Shown here in pieces: positions 1-10,600 of a stretch of 64,000 bases of DNA. The stretch comes from Sabethes cyaneus (lineage: Eukaryota > Arthropoda > Insecta > Diptera > Culicidae), in assembly GCF_943734655.1 (NCBI RefSeq), contig NC_071354.1, forward strand, positions 3,817,001 through 3,881,000. Direction: 5' to 3'. Under the pieces are notes generated by a model. The model saw only the letters and a program-made list of their open reading frames with translations, was not told the origin of the DNA and made no database searches. How positions within the stretch are numbered: position 1 is the first letter of the stretch; every line of letters starts with the position of its first letter. The position numbers were made by a program, and so were the translations under genes.

Positions 1-395
1 TGTCGGTATGTTCCTTATAGAATCAAAAACTACTGAACCGATCGGCGTGAGAATTTGCATCTAGGGGTTTTTGGAGCCAGGGAAAGTTCTTATGATGGTT
101 AGAGACCCCTACCCCACTAAGAGGGGGGGGGGGTTCCCATACAAATGAAATACAAATTTTGGAGACAAGAATTTTTTCTTTGATGAATTGAAACCCCTTC
201 CCTCTTTAGAAAGGGAATTATAACCCCTCCCCCCTTCAATAGTGCGGGGGCTTCCATACAAATGAAATATAAATTTCATCATAACTCGAGAACTAATCAA
301 GCAAATGGAACCAAATTTGGCACGTGGGGGGTTATGGAGGCAAAAATTTTTTTCATCGGTGAATTAGGACCCCATCCTACTTTAGGGCAGCCCCC
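1..395 (+). mobile_element. Helitron-like non-autonomous element, partial
   Basis: This stretch matches, in opposite orientation, the repeat at 23220-24040 and the one at 55765-56455. It has the same subterminal text around 'gaaccgatcggcgtga', the same G-runs after 'agacccctaccccacta', and repeated units built around 'acaaatgaaatacaaattt'. In this orientation the 5' end should start with TC just off the left window edge. The 3' hairpin and CTAG end are missing, so the copy is truncated near 395. No coding capacity is seen. Family assignment rests on the better-preserved copies. Confidence 0.5.
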
Positions 396-545
396 CGTAA
401 AGATCACCTCTATCTAGGTTTATTTAATTTCCTAGATTTGGCAAAGTAATAGAAGTCAGTATTACTTTCCTTCAGTTGGGTCACCCCTGCGAAATGGTAC
501 TTTCCATGAAAAGATTTTCCGTGAAATGGTACATCCCGCGTAGAG

Positions 546-790
546 GCCGGCTGTTAGTATACAGGACAGTTACGGGGCTAGTGCAAAAGTCCTACTGACT
601 CTAGCATCAGCGCCTAGGCGAGATTCGAACAAACGACGACTGGCTTGTTAGACCAATATCGTACCTCGAAGCTTACTGGGCGGGAAGATCGAATTGAATG
701 GAGCTTAAAACAGCACGAACCACCCCGCGGGGCCCCGGCTCTAACCTGCTGATAACGATGACGAGGTTCGTGCAACCAGCCCCGTAAATT
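546..790 (-). repeat. SINE-like repeat with tRNA-like segment
   Basis: On the minus strand this reads through a B-box-like 'gttcgaatctcg' inside a tRNA-like segment, then 'actagccccgtaactgtc'. The latter text recurs at 9735-9760, and related flanking text recurs near 6354-6415 and 24311-24376. A dispersed, tRNA-related SINE (Feilai-type elements are known in Aedes) is the likeliest explanation. The edge near 690-790 holds a short inverted repeat, 'gcacgaac' / 'gttcgtgc'. The class is inferred and the limits are approximate. Confidence 0.45.
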
Positions 791-842
791 TTGTAAATGT
801 AAATGTAAATGTAATGTTTGAAAGTGTAAATAAATTTGCTAC

Positions 843-869
843 GGGGGGAAGCGGGGGGGCGGGGGCGGG
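843..869 (+). other. G-quadruplex-type motif
   Basis: Four runs of at least three G (6, 7, 5 and 3) are separated by loops of 1 to 4 nt. This satisfies the usual G4 pattern on the plus strand. It sits just upstream of the DD37E transposase remnant. Confidence 0.7.
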
Positions 870-871
870 TT

Positions 872-1239
872 TAAACGGGGCAGACCTACTTCAAGGAGTG
901 TCTACAGAAGCGTTTGCTTTCTCTGTTGAAGCAACACGAAGGCCCTACGGCCCTTCTGGCCGGATCTAGCTTCGAGCCACTATTCAAAGGATGTCCTAGA
1001 GTGGTACGAAACCAACGGGGTTACTTTCGTACCCAAAGACATGAACCTCCCAACGCACTGGAACTAAGGGCCAATGAAAAATATTGGCCTATTATGAAGC
1101 AGATACAGGCATCTGAGGAAGACATGAAGAAAAGTGTATTTCCGCACAGAAGAACCTGCAGTCAGATGTTGTACAAAACTTTTTGAATGAAGTTAAAAGT
1201 AAGGTGCGAGCATACGGTTATGGTATTAAAGTTGAATGA
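872..1239 (+). pseudogene. Tc1/mariner-superfamily DD37E transposase, C-terminal part, frameshifted
   Basis: Pieces of one transposase can be read in successive frames. First comes a segment with ECLQKRL near 890-930. Next is FWPDLAS near 954-975, carrying the second catalytic Asp, followed by HYSKDVLEWY and GVTFVPKDMN. Then PPNALELR..EKYW near 1050-1095 carries the catalytic Glu. The last segment, ending YGYGIKVE, runs to a stop at 1237-1239. From the Asp to the Glu there are 37 residues, which is the DD37E spacing described for mosquito ITm transposons. At least three frame changes are needed (near 945, near 1050 and near 1150), so the gene is dead. The N-terminal half and first Asp are absent here. 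A minus-strand fragment of the same transposase type, with the first-Asp region, is at 10340-10600. Confidence 0.75.
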
Positions 1240-4200
1240 AATAAATATGCCAAAAGCTTACTATTCTCTATCAAAAAGCTCGACATAAATACCTGGAAAG
1301 CCATATGCGTCGAAGGTGTGTCTTTCCTTGAAGGAAAGATAGTGAATGGGCAGGTGGGTGGTGGCTTGTTGCTGGGTAATTTGTGTCATTGGCAGCCGCT
1401 GGTTGATGTGAATGAGCAACATCTGGTTTTGAACGGTTGATGATGTCCATTCACGGCGGTATTTCATTGTTTTGCGCCATCACGATTACACAGTGTTTCT
1501 TTAGTGCTTTTTGGGGCTGTCATGCACAACTGTTCCGCAAAAACATTTAAACAACAACAATGTAAAGCAGTTTCATAGAAAAAAGTACTATCAAAATTTT
1601 AGAAGCGTTTTATTTTCATTCAAATTTTGTGTACTTGTTCATTTTTGGAAACTTTTAGACACATGTTTTTTATTTGGTGCTTGCCTCTTTTCGGAACCCT
1701 GAACTGATCACCCTAAGGCGGAATTATTATTTTCCCTAATCTTTCTTTCTTTGAAAATTTAACCTGAGAATTTCCTGCATAACATATCAAAACTAGGAAA
1801 TGTTTAATTTTTAGTTTTCGAGATACAATTTTTTAAAGAAATAAAGTTGCGTAGTTGCAATGGAGACGCATGGTGTTTTGTTTTTACCTGAAATTAAATG
1901 AACATTCCGGGTACTTCTGTTCTTTCTTTGCCAAAAATATCCGTTTCGTTACATTTTCTCAACTTGAAACCCCCACATTCGATACCTAAATATGTCAAAC
2001 ATTTGATTCGGAAAATAATGTTTATTTATTTAAAAGCTTTTTGAGACGGTGCCTCCAGAACACTTTCCCAATGATATCTCAAATTTACTTTAACGCAAGG
2101 CTCAATGAAAACGATTGGAAAGCGCCCACCCGCGGTTACAGCGGCCCAAACCATTCCTTGTAGTGGGTGCTGCTTCCTCCTGGTGACCAACCGATGGCGC
2201 AAATTTATCCACTATTATTCTGCCAAGTACGTAGTGACGTGCTTATCAAATTGTACAAAGTTTATTTACAACAGATGCTGCACCTGTTCCTTTCTGTAGA
2301 AAGTTATAAAACTCTTGCTACTGGTATTGAAAACTTACTTGTTAGTTGTTAGTTCATAGTTAGATACAAGATACAAAACACCTGTCTGTCGATTAAATTC
2401 CCAGGATTGAATTGTCGACATGGTGTCATTACCGTAGTGTGGTTGCTGCTCAAAAAATGGTTTACGCAGTACATCAGTGCTAGCTAGCTTGGATTATTGT
2501 ACGCAATAATCATTCAATGCGGGCCACTAATCCACGCAGCTTAGTAGCTAACTGGAAGTGCACCGCATCATTTCTAATCATTTGTTCGTATCATTTCAAA
2601 AGATTTTGCCTAGCCAAGCCATAAAAGTGCCAAAATTAGCGACATTCCTCTTCCTGCTCTTGGATTCGCACTAATGCGTTCCTGATTACGTGCAATCCAC
2701 TTGCTATGAGTTTCGCTTCATTGCCAGGGTCTTCCAGTGTTCTATCTAAATGACTATGTACCTACAGCTAGAATATACCTAACATTAACGAACAAATTCT
2801 GTTTTCTTCTTTCGTTTCATGTGCGTTCTGGCTCTAGTATTGGTAAGGAAAATCCGCCGTAGCAACTCGGGAAAGCTCTCGGCAGCTTTCCGCCAGCAGA
2901 CGTTGTTGTGTGCGTGTTTATTCATACGAACGCAAAAGTGCGTGCCGTTATCTATCCACCCTACGCGATACCTGCATGTGGTAGTGATAAAATCGAAACT
3001 GAAAGAAGAATAAACAGATAAAAAAATTCGTCTGTTTTACGCCCTAGCTTTTGTAAATAGTTTCCACATTTTCCACTGCCTGCGGGTGGTCTTCTATCGT
3101 CTATCTTGTCTGTATGTACTAGGCAGCCGGCATTGAATTATTGTAAACGATAGCCAATAAAATCGAACACCGGCAGGTTGGTTTGGCAAGGACAAGTTTA
3201 AGGCAACAGTGCAAAAAATAGCAACCGTCGTCGGCACAGAAGTGACCATTCACGGTGGGATACGATACCACGCTGTTGGTTGGTGGCAGAAGAAGGTAAG
3301 GTAAGCAGGATAAATATAGACGTTTTATTCACACGAAGGGGGTGCGCTGCCCTGCACCGGGCCGGGCCGTGCCGGGCCAGGCCAAGTAAGCAAACGATAC
3401 CGGGTGGGTGGCATTGCCTACATTGTACGTTTTTTTTATTTTCGGAATAGTTGGTTTTGCTGAGTTGAATTGTTTATCGAAACTTCGGTGGCTTCCCCGC
3501 ACTAGTTATTAATTACATTGTGCTCTATTGGAAAGTGATATATTGTATTGAAATGACTGACAGAAATTAAAAAAGTTTGGCATGATATTGGTTTTCTAGA
3601 TTGAGTGCCAGTTTGCGAACATGATGAACAAGTTTGTCCAAGGATAGTAGATTTTGATTTAAATTCAAAGCACGATTTCTTCGCCGTTGTAAATATCCCT
3701 ATATGGATGCATCCTAAAATTTAGACTTCCAGGGTTCCAATCTCAACCAATTCAGAATAAATCTCTAAGACATGCGTGACTGTTATAACAATCATAAAAA
3801 TTCTTTCCTACGTTGTGGATCACTTCAACCCACAGTGGTGCAGTTATGTATGTACTCCTATTTTTAGACATAAATCGACAGTCTTCTATGACAATGAAAG
3901 ATTACCAATCGTCCTTGTTCGGCAATGGCATATTATATTATCTGCCAAGGCAAATCAACAACTTTTACGCATCTTCTTATTATGTTACGGTTATGCTTAT
4001 TGTACAACCTTTTAATTTTATGGACGGAAGCAGAAGCAGAAATCATTTTGCTGCCATCGCTTTTGAATGGCAAAGTTTCACGCTAAAGTTTTCGCCCAAG
4101 AGTTTTCATCAATCACGGGTTTTTGCCCGCGAGCGTCGTCAACCAGAAACTTTATCGAAAAGTTATGAGCTGAGCTGTTGGGACTGGGAGGCAGGCTATC

Positions 4201-4915
4201 AAGTTCGAAGGATCGATCGCCTGAGAAAGGAAGGTTAGGTCGAATCGATTTTCCGTAACTTGTAACCTGTGGCGCTCGGCAGACGGTGGCACCGGTGGCG
4301 CGCAGTAATCGTTCAGTTTTGTTTTTCTCTTCGTTGAATTAATGAAACCCGGAATTTGCGGGCTAGCACGAGCAACCATTCCAAGTATGTATCAGTATCA
4401 AGGGAGGTACCGATTTTATTTATAGATAACAGTGTGCTATTCAAGCCGTTCGCAGTGTAATTTATGTATTGCATGAGGAGTACGAATAAAATTTCGTGCC
4501 TGCTTGTATTCTAAGAAGCTTAAGCGCATACGAAATCACAGCACTTTATCCAGATCGGAGAAATACACGAATTTTGTCGTCGTTGTATTATTTTTGGCTT
4601 TTCTAACAGGCTTAGGAATAAATTAAAGCTGTTTTTCTAAACATTGTGTTAACAGGAATGTCGCAACACTCTCTGTGAGGGCGCGTTTGGTTTGTTATTC
4701 GCTACTGGCACGAGGCAACATGTTCCACATTAACAAGCGTGTCGAATATGTAAATGAATAAAAATACATGAATAATATGAATTGATTAAGATTTTAAATT
4801 AAGGTAGGTTAATGACTACAAAGGTTCATAGCAGTACATGACTGCAGGAAAATTTCAGATTTAGAATTTGGAGATCCAAATTAGGCCATTGCAAATCATT
4901 TTAAAAGTTTTTGTT
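1240..4915. other. No recognised gene or element
   Basis: This is AT-rich sequence with many stops. A minus-strand open frame at 1261-1467 (68 codons) directly follows the transposase remnant and may belong to the same element, but I do not recognise it. A GC-rich patch with repeated 'gccggg' lies near 3355-3385. No splice-site/frame combination convinced me. Confidence 0.5.
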
Positions 4916-4933
4916 CCCCCCCCCCCCCCCCCC
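4916..4933. repeat. Poly-C homopolymer run
   Basis: About 18 consecutive C residues. Runs of this length are prone to sequencing or assembly length error. Confidence 0.9.
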
Positions 4934-5519
4934 TTGGAAATTGGCTTGAAAAATCGTGGGGCAAAAAATAATTTGTAGGATATGAGTTAATTTTTTTTTA
5001 TAAAATCAATTGTCTGTAGGCTCTACAGCTTGAAAAACTCGAAAAATGAGTGTACGAGTTGAGTCAACGCATCTAGCACGAAATAGAAATGGAAATTCAA
5101 GCAGCGGAATTTTCGAAAATCGGCCAAAAAAATTTCTTTCGTTTTTGTCTTTTATTTCATAGATTTTTGCATGAAAAATAACAACTTATATATTAAAAGC
5201 AAGAATAGATTTAGTTTCACGTTTAAACTTTAAGTAAAAATGCTTAAAATCCATTTTTTTTGCTCGATTAAAAAATTCTCTTTGGTTTTTTTTTCGTCTT
5301 CCCCCTCTTCAGTGGCCCAACACCGGCAGGACAAAACTTTTTAAAATATTTGTAATAGCCTTATTTTAAAACGATTGTTGTAATGACCAATCCGGGTCCG
5401 CTCTAGTTTGGCAAGTTTGCCAAATTTTTATTTTTTGTTGTTGTTCTTTATTAGCGACCGTTTACACTTGATAGCTCATTCGCGTCAGACAAATTTTTAT
5501 CGGCTCGATTGCTGTATTC
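4934..5519. other. No recognised feature
   Basis: AT-rich sequence with poly-T stretches; no element or gene recognised. Confidence 0.5.
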
Positions 5520-6020
5520 AATTACCGAGGCATTACGCTGATTAACGCCACCTACAAGGTGCTCTCTCAGAACTTGTTACGTCGTCTATCCCCAACAGTA
5601 GAAGAATTCGTAAGGCCCGCACTAAAACGGATCAAAATTTCACACTTTCGTTCGGGAGTACAACTTGCTCATACATTATATTTTTGTAGATTTCAGGGCA
5701 GCATACGATATAGTTGAGCGCGAGACGTATGGTAGATAATGCACGAAAACGGTCTTCCGGATAAACTGATGCGGCTGATCAAAGCTACCCTGCAGCGAAT
5801 GATATGCTACTTGTGTGTTTCGGGGGCGATCGCGAATCGTTTCGAAATGTGCAGCGAATTGCGGCAAGGGGATGAAGTAAGCCATTAGTGGGCAACTCTT
5901 AACCATCGCAGATGACCTTGCACTGGTTGATGAGTTCATATATTTGGGACCTCTGTTCACCGCCGACACTAACACGACTAAGGAGATTCAACGATGCATT
6001 CAGACTTTCGCCTAGACAAG
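5520..6020 (+). pseudogene. Non-LTR retrotransposon (LINE) reverse transcriptase remnant
   Basis: In shifting frames the plus strand reads RGITLINATYKVLSQ, then RRLSP (about 5525-5600), then a degenerate version of the FIDFKAAYD region (about 5685-5710), and then VDEFIYLG..FTADT..TKEIQR (about 5925-5990). These are, in order, the fingers, catalytic-palm and post-RT segments of a LINE family that recurs several times between 5.5 and 10.3 kb. The YADD region between the last two blocks is missing, so there is an internal deletion near 5890-5915. Stops and frameshifts make it non-functional. Confidence 0.65.
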
Positions 6021-6312
6021 ACGCTTCGGTCAAGGAGCATACGCCGAAAAAAGCTTACTTTATTTTTCTGACGGCAATCCGCTTATCAAATTATTGCCGA
6101 AGTTAGGAGCCCCCTAACAACCACTATTATAGCATCCTCGTCAACAACGCTCATACAATGGGTACGGGTACGTCTCGAAGTCGTGTAGGGTTCTCTGCTG
6201 TACTCTGCTGTTTTCGCTGGTCTCTCATTCGGCATACTTTCTACGTGGCCAGCTTACTATAGCCTGCTGTGTTTTAATAACCTCACAATATCCGCATCTT
6301 TGCAAAAATATA
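6021..6312. other. No recognised feature
   Basis: Short unassigned sequence between a LINE remnant and a SINE-like piece. Confidence 0.5.
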
Positions 6313-6415
6313 CAAAGCCTTGGGCTTAAACGTGTTTTTTAAGACTTGACCCTTCTTTATCGACAGACTTCTCAGCCGGTTATTAGAGTACAGGACAGTT
6401 ACGTGGCTACTGCAA
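6313..6415 (-). repeat. SINE-like repeat fragment
   Basis: Reverse-complement text shared with 9711-9835: the stretch around 'gacccttctttatcg', 'cagccgg' and the 'gacagttacg' block. It marks a second dispersed copy of the 546-790 / 9711-9835 family. Confidence 0.45.
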
Positions 6416-6499
6416 CAATCCGCATCTTTGTATACTCGGTATATTTCGTAATTCATACCGGATTAACACCGGATGTCGTTCGCAAGCCCTAGGAGCAGG

Positions 6500-6865
6500 T
6501 GAGATTTCATGATGATGGTACCGCTTCTCTGCACGCCTGCCTATCAAATAACACCTTCCAATGCAATGTTGAACAGCAAATTCAAACCATCTAACGTCAC
6601 AAACGAATCGGATGTTTTGCGCGCTACTCTGACGCATGATTTTGAACCATCAAGGGTAGCACTTATCTGCCTAATCAGTTTTGTTGGAAAACTTTGTTCC
6701 AGCATAATCCACCACAGTTCATTTCGTTTAACTGAATCGTACGACGCTTTGAATTCTGTAAACAAATGACGAATCCGCTAGTTGAATTCCCAGAATTTAT
6801 CGAGGGTTTGTCGCAACGTGAACATTTGGCCCGTCGTGTGAATGTCCCCCTCGAATATCGCACTG
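6500..6865 (-). pseudogene. LINE reverse transcriptase remnant, minus strand
   Basis: The minus strand reads TGQMFTLRQTLDKF, then after a stop HLFTEFKASYDSVKRNELW, and on to LLFNIALEGVI. This is the palm-domain region of a reverse transcriptase of the same family as the plus-strand remnants around it. The first catalytic Asp of the usual FIDFKAAYD motif is replaced (TEFKASYD keeps the second Asp). Segments are out of frame with each other. It points opposite to its neighbours at 5520 and 6940, so at least two insertions or an inversion are present. Confidence 0.65.
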
Positions 6866-6939
6866 GTATTCACCAACAAAGGTTTCCTGCAACGGCCTCA
6901 GTCTATCAAATCATATGCGGGAGAAATTTTTTTATGTAG

Positions 6940-7455
6940 ATTTAAGGAGAGTAATACCCCGATCCCGCTGTCTGCATCAACTGATTGTTAAACTGTGAAA
7001 AGACGAGGTTATTTGCCCTAACTACAAGAAAGGCGATAAGCTGGATTGTGAGAACTACCAAGCGAACGCTATCCTGAATGCCGCCTAGAAAGTACTGTCC
7101 CAAGTCATCTTCCATCGACTATCGCCAGTAGCCAATAGATCTGTGGAAAGCTATCAGGCCGGCTTCATGCAGGGTCGGTCTACAACGAACCAAATCTTCA
7201 CCCTGCGGCAGATCCTCCAGAAGTGCCGCGAATTCCGAGTCCGCACGCATCACCTGTTCATCGATTTCAAAGCCGCATATGATAGTGTAAACCGATAAGA
7301 CCTATGGAAAATTTCGGACGGAAACGGCTTTCCGGGGAAGCTTCCTAGACTTATCATGGCTACGATGGACTGGATCGAGTGCTGTGTGAAAATCTCGAGT
7401 GGATTGTCGGACCCGCAGGGGACTTCGACAAGGAGATGGTCTTTTCTGCCTGCTA
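6940..7455 (+). pseudogene. LINE reverse transcriptase remnant
   Basis: Near-continuous reading of EVICPNYKKGDKLDCENY, KVLSQVIFHRLSP, SYQAGF..GRSTTNQIFTLRQIL, HHLFIDFKAAYDSVNR, and GFPGKLPRLI, in that order. This is the N-terminal to palm part of a LINE reverse transcriptase. Two in-frame stops (one after the ILNAA block near 7088, one after the SVNR block) and a frame change near 7430 inactivate it. It is cut on the right by a minus-strand Tc1-like transposase fragment. The FIDFKAAYD block carries the first catalytic Asp. Confidence 0.75.
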
Positions 7456-7456
7456 T

Positions 7457-7757
7457 TCAACAGTGCGCACGCAGCGATGTAGCCACTTTTCCCTCGGTCT
7501 TCCTCTTCAGCATCCTTTGGAGCTTCTTGTTGCTAAGTTCTTTCGATGCACTGATTGTTGTCCAATAGTGCCAAAATGTTGTAGATGCCGAAAAGGGCGT
7601 ACCCGGCGTCCACAAAGTGTCGCACGATGTCCGTTTTTGACGCGGCGGGGCACCGTTCTTTGAACACACACACTTCTGAACGGAGTAGCTTCACTGTTTT
7701 CGCCATCACGGTTAGAGTTCGACTGATAGAGCTGTCAATTTTTTTCTGCAGACTCAT
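7457..7757 (-). pseudogene. Tc1/mariner-like transposase, N-terminal helix-turn-helix fragment
   Basis: On the minus strand a 74-codon frame (7533-7757) includes the run ASKTDIVRHFVDAGYALF and then NILALLDNNQCIERT, in the style of the N-terminal DNA-binding HTH of Tc1-like transposases. A second overlapping minus frame (7457-7669) continues toward a basic segment. The catalytic domain is absent. The fragment lies between two pieces of one LINE (6940-7455 and 7770-7836), so it may mark an insertion there. No terminal repeats or duplication were found around it. Confidence 0.5.
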
Positions 7758-7769
7758 AGGTTACTATGA

Positions 7770-7836
7770 TTGATGAGGTAGTCGACGAGTTCATATACCT
7801 TAGCTCACTGGCAATAGAGGACAACAATGTACTACC
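7770..7836 (+). pseudogene. LINE post-RT fragment
   Basis: Reads VDEFIYLSSLAIEDN, equivalent to the VDEFIYLG block in the 5520-6020 copy. It is the continuation of the 6940-7455 remnant with its middle missing. It is cut at 7837 by a sequence starting CACAGTGGTCC. Confidence 0.5.
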
Positions 7837-8011
7837 CCACAGTGGTCCAATCAGCGAAATACGTGATCGCGTGAGAATACGCCGAAACGTGAGATTTTTC
7901 GCATATGGTGCTTTTGGCAATATATCTTGGTATTGAAAGTCCCTTCTTTTGACAGGAACAGTTATGTGATTAATCCCCTTAAAAGAGAGACTCAAACTTT
8001 ATTTTGTGACA
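7834..8011 (+). repeat. Fragment related to the CACAGTG fold-back element
   Basis: Starts with CACAGTGGTCC, the same 11 bases as the ends of the 19841-22146 element. Near 7965-7990 it shares 'gattaatcc' followed by 'taaaag' with that element's arms (near 19970). It is interrupted at 8014 by a TA-flanked transposon, and weaker similarity may resume after 9408. The LINE frame stops where this begins, which suggests an old insertion. Confidence 0.4.
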
Positions 8012-8013
8012 TA

Positions 8014-9406
8014 CAGTTCCCCCATAATTATGGACCATTTAAGCAGAAGTATGATTTTAAATCAATCAATTGTAGCGCATACTATTGTTTAAAAGCAGTG
8101 TATAAATGTTTTTAGTTACAGAAATATGTAATCTTTCGGTTGATTCAGTTATTAAACCCATTTAGTGCAAGTTTTCCACGGAAATTAAGCTTATATTATG
8201 ACTGATCAAATACACAATTATGGATCAAAATAAAAATTCACTTTTTGCAGTGAATTCTCTCAATGAACTTTATTCAAATCATGTAATAACATAAAAATAA
8301 CATGTTTCAAATCGTATGTAAGACCTTGTGTGGCTTTTCGTCTGTCTTTAGATGCCTGCCGTCCTTCTTCGTAGACACCTACCGATCAGCGTTTGGGAAT
8401 GCTTTTCGCGATTTCACGACTGATTTTTTGTCCTGGAAAAAAAGTCTTAGGCTCACCAGCTGCGTTGGCTCCGAAAAGACTAGTATAGGATGAAGTTTTC
8501 TTTTTTCCGAATTATTATTAACGAAGTAGGTACAGTGGATCTCGGAAAAGTTAATCGAAGCAAGAGTTTAATTTAATCGCTGCTATGATGCGACTCTGTA
8601 TGAAACAGTGGAAAGGCGACAATAAACCGAAAAAATGAAAAATATACATAGAAGGAAATCGCGCGTATTTGACCGAAAGCTCGAAGAACCAGTAAATTCA
8701 AACTCTAAAAAGTTAAGGAAAAAATTAACGTTTTAGATTGTTGCATGAGAGCTAACATTAGCTTAACTTTTGCGATGAACCATTGCATATGTACCATCAT
8801 AGCGTTTTACTGGCTTACGAAGCTTTCCTGTCCTGCTTAATTCAGAAACAGCATTTTCCAAAAGCTCAGCACTGTGCAGCTTTCGATTCTGCTTAGAAAA
8901 TGTTTGTAATAGGTGCTAAAATGTTTGAATTTGTAAAAATTACATTGGAATCAAAGTGATCCATAATTGTGAAAAATTACCTTGTTTTGGTCCCTATTAT
9001 GGATTACTTGGAAAATTACTTATTTTTACAGGAACATCATTAGCAACCACCAATATTTCGCTGAATCGTAAAGAACTTAGCTTGATCTTTATGTGCGAGT
9101 CATTTTTTGCTCGAAAATTGGTAATTATGTCACATAGCAACCTTATGAATGTTGAACGTACTGCTTATGCTGATTGAAAAAACGACTGACATTTTGATAG
9201 ATCCTCGATAACTGCTTTGTACGCTCATTGAAAAAGCATCAATGTCGGGATTTAAAGGATGTTTTATGCGCTAAAAGCTAGTTAATAGGGTATATTTTGT
9301 TGCAAAAATGCTTCATACCTTCAAACAGTTTGTTTAACTGAGTTATTTAACTTGAAACACAAAAGTGATCCATAATTGTGGGTGATCCATAATTGTGGAG
9401 GGAGTG
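8014..9406. mobile_element. TA-flanked DNA transposon with imperfect terminal inverted repeats
   Basis: The left end reads CAGTTCCCCCATAATTATGG and the right end, reverse-complemented, reads CACTCCCTCCACAATTATGG. Both are flanked by TA (8012-8013 and 9407-9408), the Tc1/mariner target duplication. 'ccataattgtg' / 'cacaattatgg' is repeated at both ends and internally (near 8955). Near 8300-8500 the minus strand has a degenerate ISREIAKS-type helix-turn-helix text as in Tc1 transposases. No intact transposase remains. Length is 1393 bp. Confidence 0.7.
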
Positions 9407-9408
9407 TA

Positions 9409-9710
9409 TTCAAGATCAATGCAAACAACTTTGTCAAATACATTATAGCTTCAGCTCTTCATGGAAATTAGCTATAAAGCGTTATCTGTGGACAAACCCT
9501 TAAAAACAGTTTTTTGTCCCTAACTTATTCTGGTCAATTTTTTCGTGTTCATAGTGTTCTAGAAAGTTATTTAAATCCACGGTTTAATAGAATAATATTA
9601 TACGCTATTTTCTGAATTTTCCGAGATATTAAACTTTTTTGATTAACTTTATGATGAAATAGTACTTCTTTGAGCTCAAATAATTCTCAGGGTCGCGGTG
9701 CTGCTAGATA
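9409..9710. other. Unassigned AT-rich sequence
   Basis: Possibly continues the CACAGTG-type fragment that starts at 7834 (resemblance in 'aactttg.caaa' and 'tagcta' text), but the similarity is weak. Confidence 0.3.
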
Positions 9711-9835
9711 ACGTCTGTAGGATTTTTGCACTAGCCCCGTAACTGTCTTGTACTTTAACAGCCGGCTGTGAAGTCTGCGATAAAGAAGGGTCAAGTCTTA
9801 GGAAGACGTTGAAGCCCAAGGCTTTGCTTTGCTTT
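9711..9835 (+). repeat. SINE-like repeat copy
   Basis: Plus-strand copy of the family at 546-790: 'gcactagccccgtaactgtc', then 'aacagccggctg', then 'gataaagaagggtcaagtctt' text. It ends in an iterated 'gctttgctttgc' stretch. It abuts the 3' part of a LINE. Confidence 0.5.
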
Positions 9836-9869
9836 GCAGCCGTGAGATTAAAAGGCGTGTTATCAGCGA

Positions 9870-10260
9870 ATGTCGGGCCTACTACGAACTCCACACACGC
9901 TTGCGTTTGAACAATCTAACCCTCCGTACAAAGTGCACTCTGGACCGGTTATCCTCTACGGGACAGTGCTAGAAAAGCACCTACGAGCACTTGGAGTTTT
10001 CGAACGGCTGGTGCTAAGAACCATCGTTGCCAGCGTGCAGGAGAACGGTGTATGGAGACGCAGAATGAACCACGAGTTCGCGCATCTCTACAGCGAACCC
10101 AGTATTCAGAAAGTGGTTAAAGCTCGACGGATACGTTGGGCAGGACATGTTGCTAGAACGCCGGACAACTATCCTACAAAAATAGTTTTCGCATCGAATC
10201 CGATAGGAACAACACGAAGAGGAGTACAGCGAGCGAGGTGGCAAGACCAGAATATAACGT
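9870..10260 (+). pseudogene. LINE C-terminal region remnant
   Basis: An open stretch reads LRALGVFERLVLRTI, QENGVWRRRMNHE, EPSIQKVVKARRIRWAGHVAR and RRGVQRARWQDQ. This is the post-RT C-terminal region typical of the same LINE family as the 5.5-7.8 kb remnants. The frame is open for about 136 codons, but the RT domain is missing upstream and the 3' tail is not clear. It is likely the best-preserved C-terminus of this family in the window. Confidence 0.65.
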
Positions 10261-10339
10261 TACCCTTATGTTTACGTTGAAACTCACTCATTTCTAAGTT
10301 AATCCTATTCATTCATGAGGTAATTTTTTTAATGTAGTA

Positions 10340-10600
10340 AAAAAGTTCAATGTAGTTCAATGTAGTAAAATCCATTGCATTGTGTCTGGGCCTTCAGTCC
10401 ACACCTACATATTCCTTGCCAGATCATTGCCTTTTTTGCGAATTTATCAGCAAACACGAGCTTATACTTGCTTGTCATATCACCACGCCCAGTTGTAATG
10501 TTAAATTTTGGACCGGGAAGTTGCTTGAAATCCAATTCCACGTAGGTTTTGTCATCAAACAAAATACATCCGTTGAATTTTGGCAACCAAATTCTGCAAG
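10340..10600 (-). pseudogene. DD37E-type transposase internal fragment
   Basis: The minus-strand 79-codon frame (10347-10586) reads DDKTYVELDFKQLPG, then KLVFADKFAKKAMIWQGIC. This is the region around the first catalytic Asp of the same ITm/DD37E type seen at 872-1239. Only this central block is open. A possible degenerate N-terminal continuation lies at higher coordinates, to about 10870. Non-functional. Confidence 0.65.

Noticed and set aside
546..690. A functional tRNA gene
   Set aside because: The B-box-like text is present but no full cloverleaf is evident, and it is embedded in a repeat recurring elsewhere in the window.
3355..3400. CpG-island-like promoter at the GC-rich patch
   Set aside because: Only about 45 bp long and made of an iterated 'gccggg' word; no other promoter sign.
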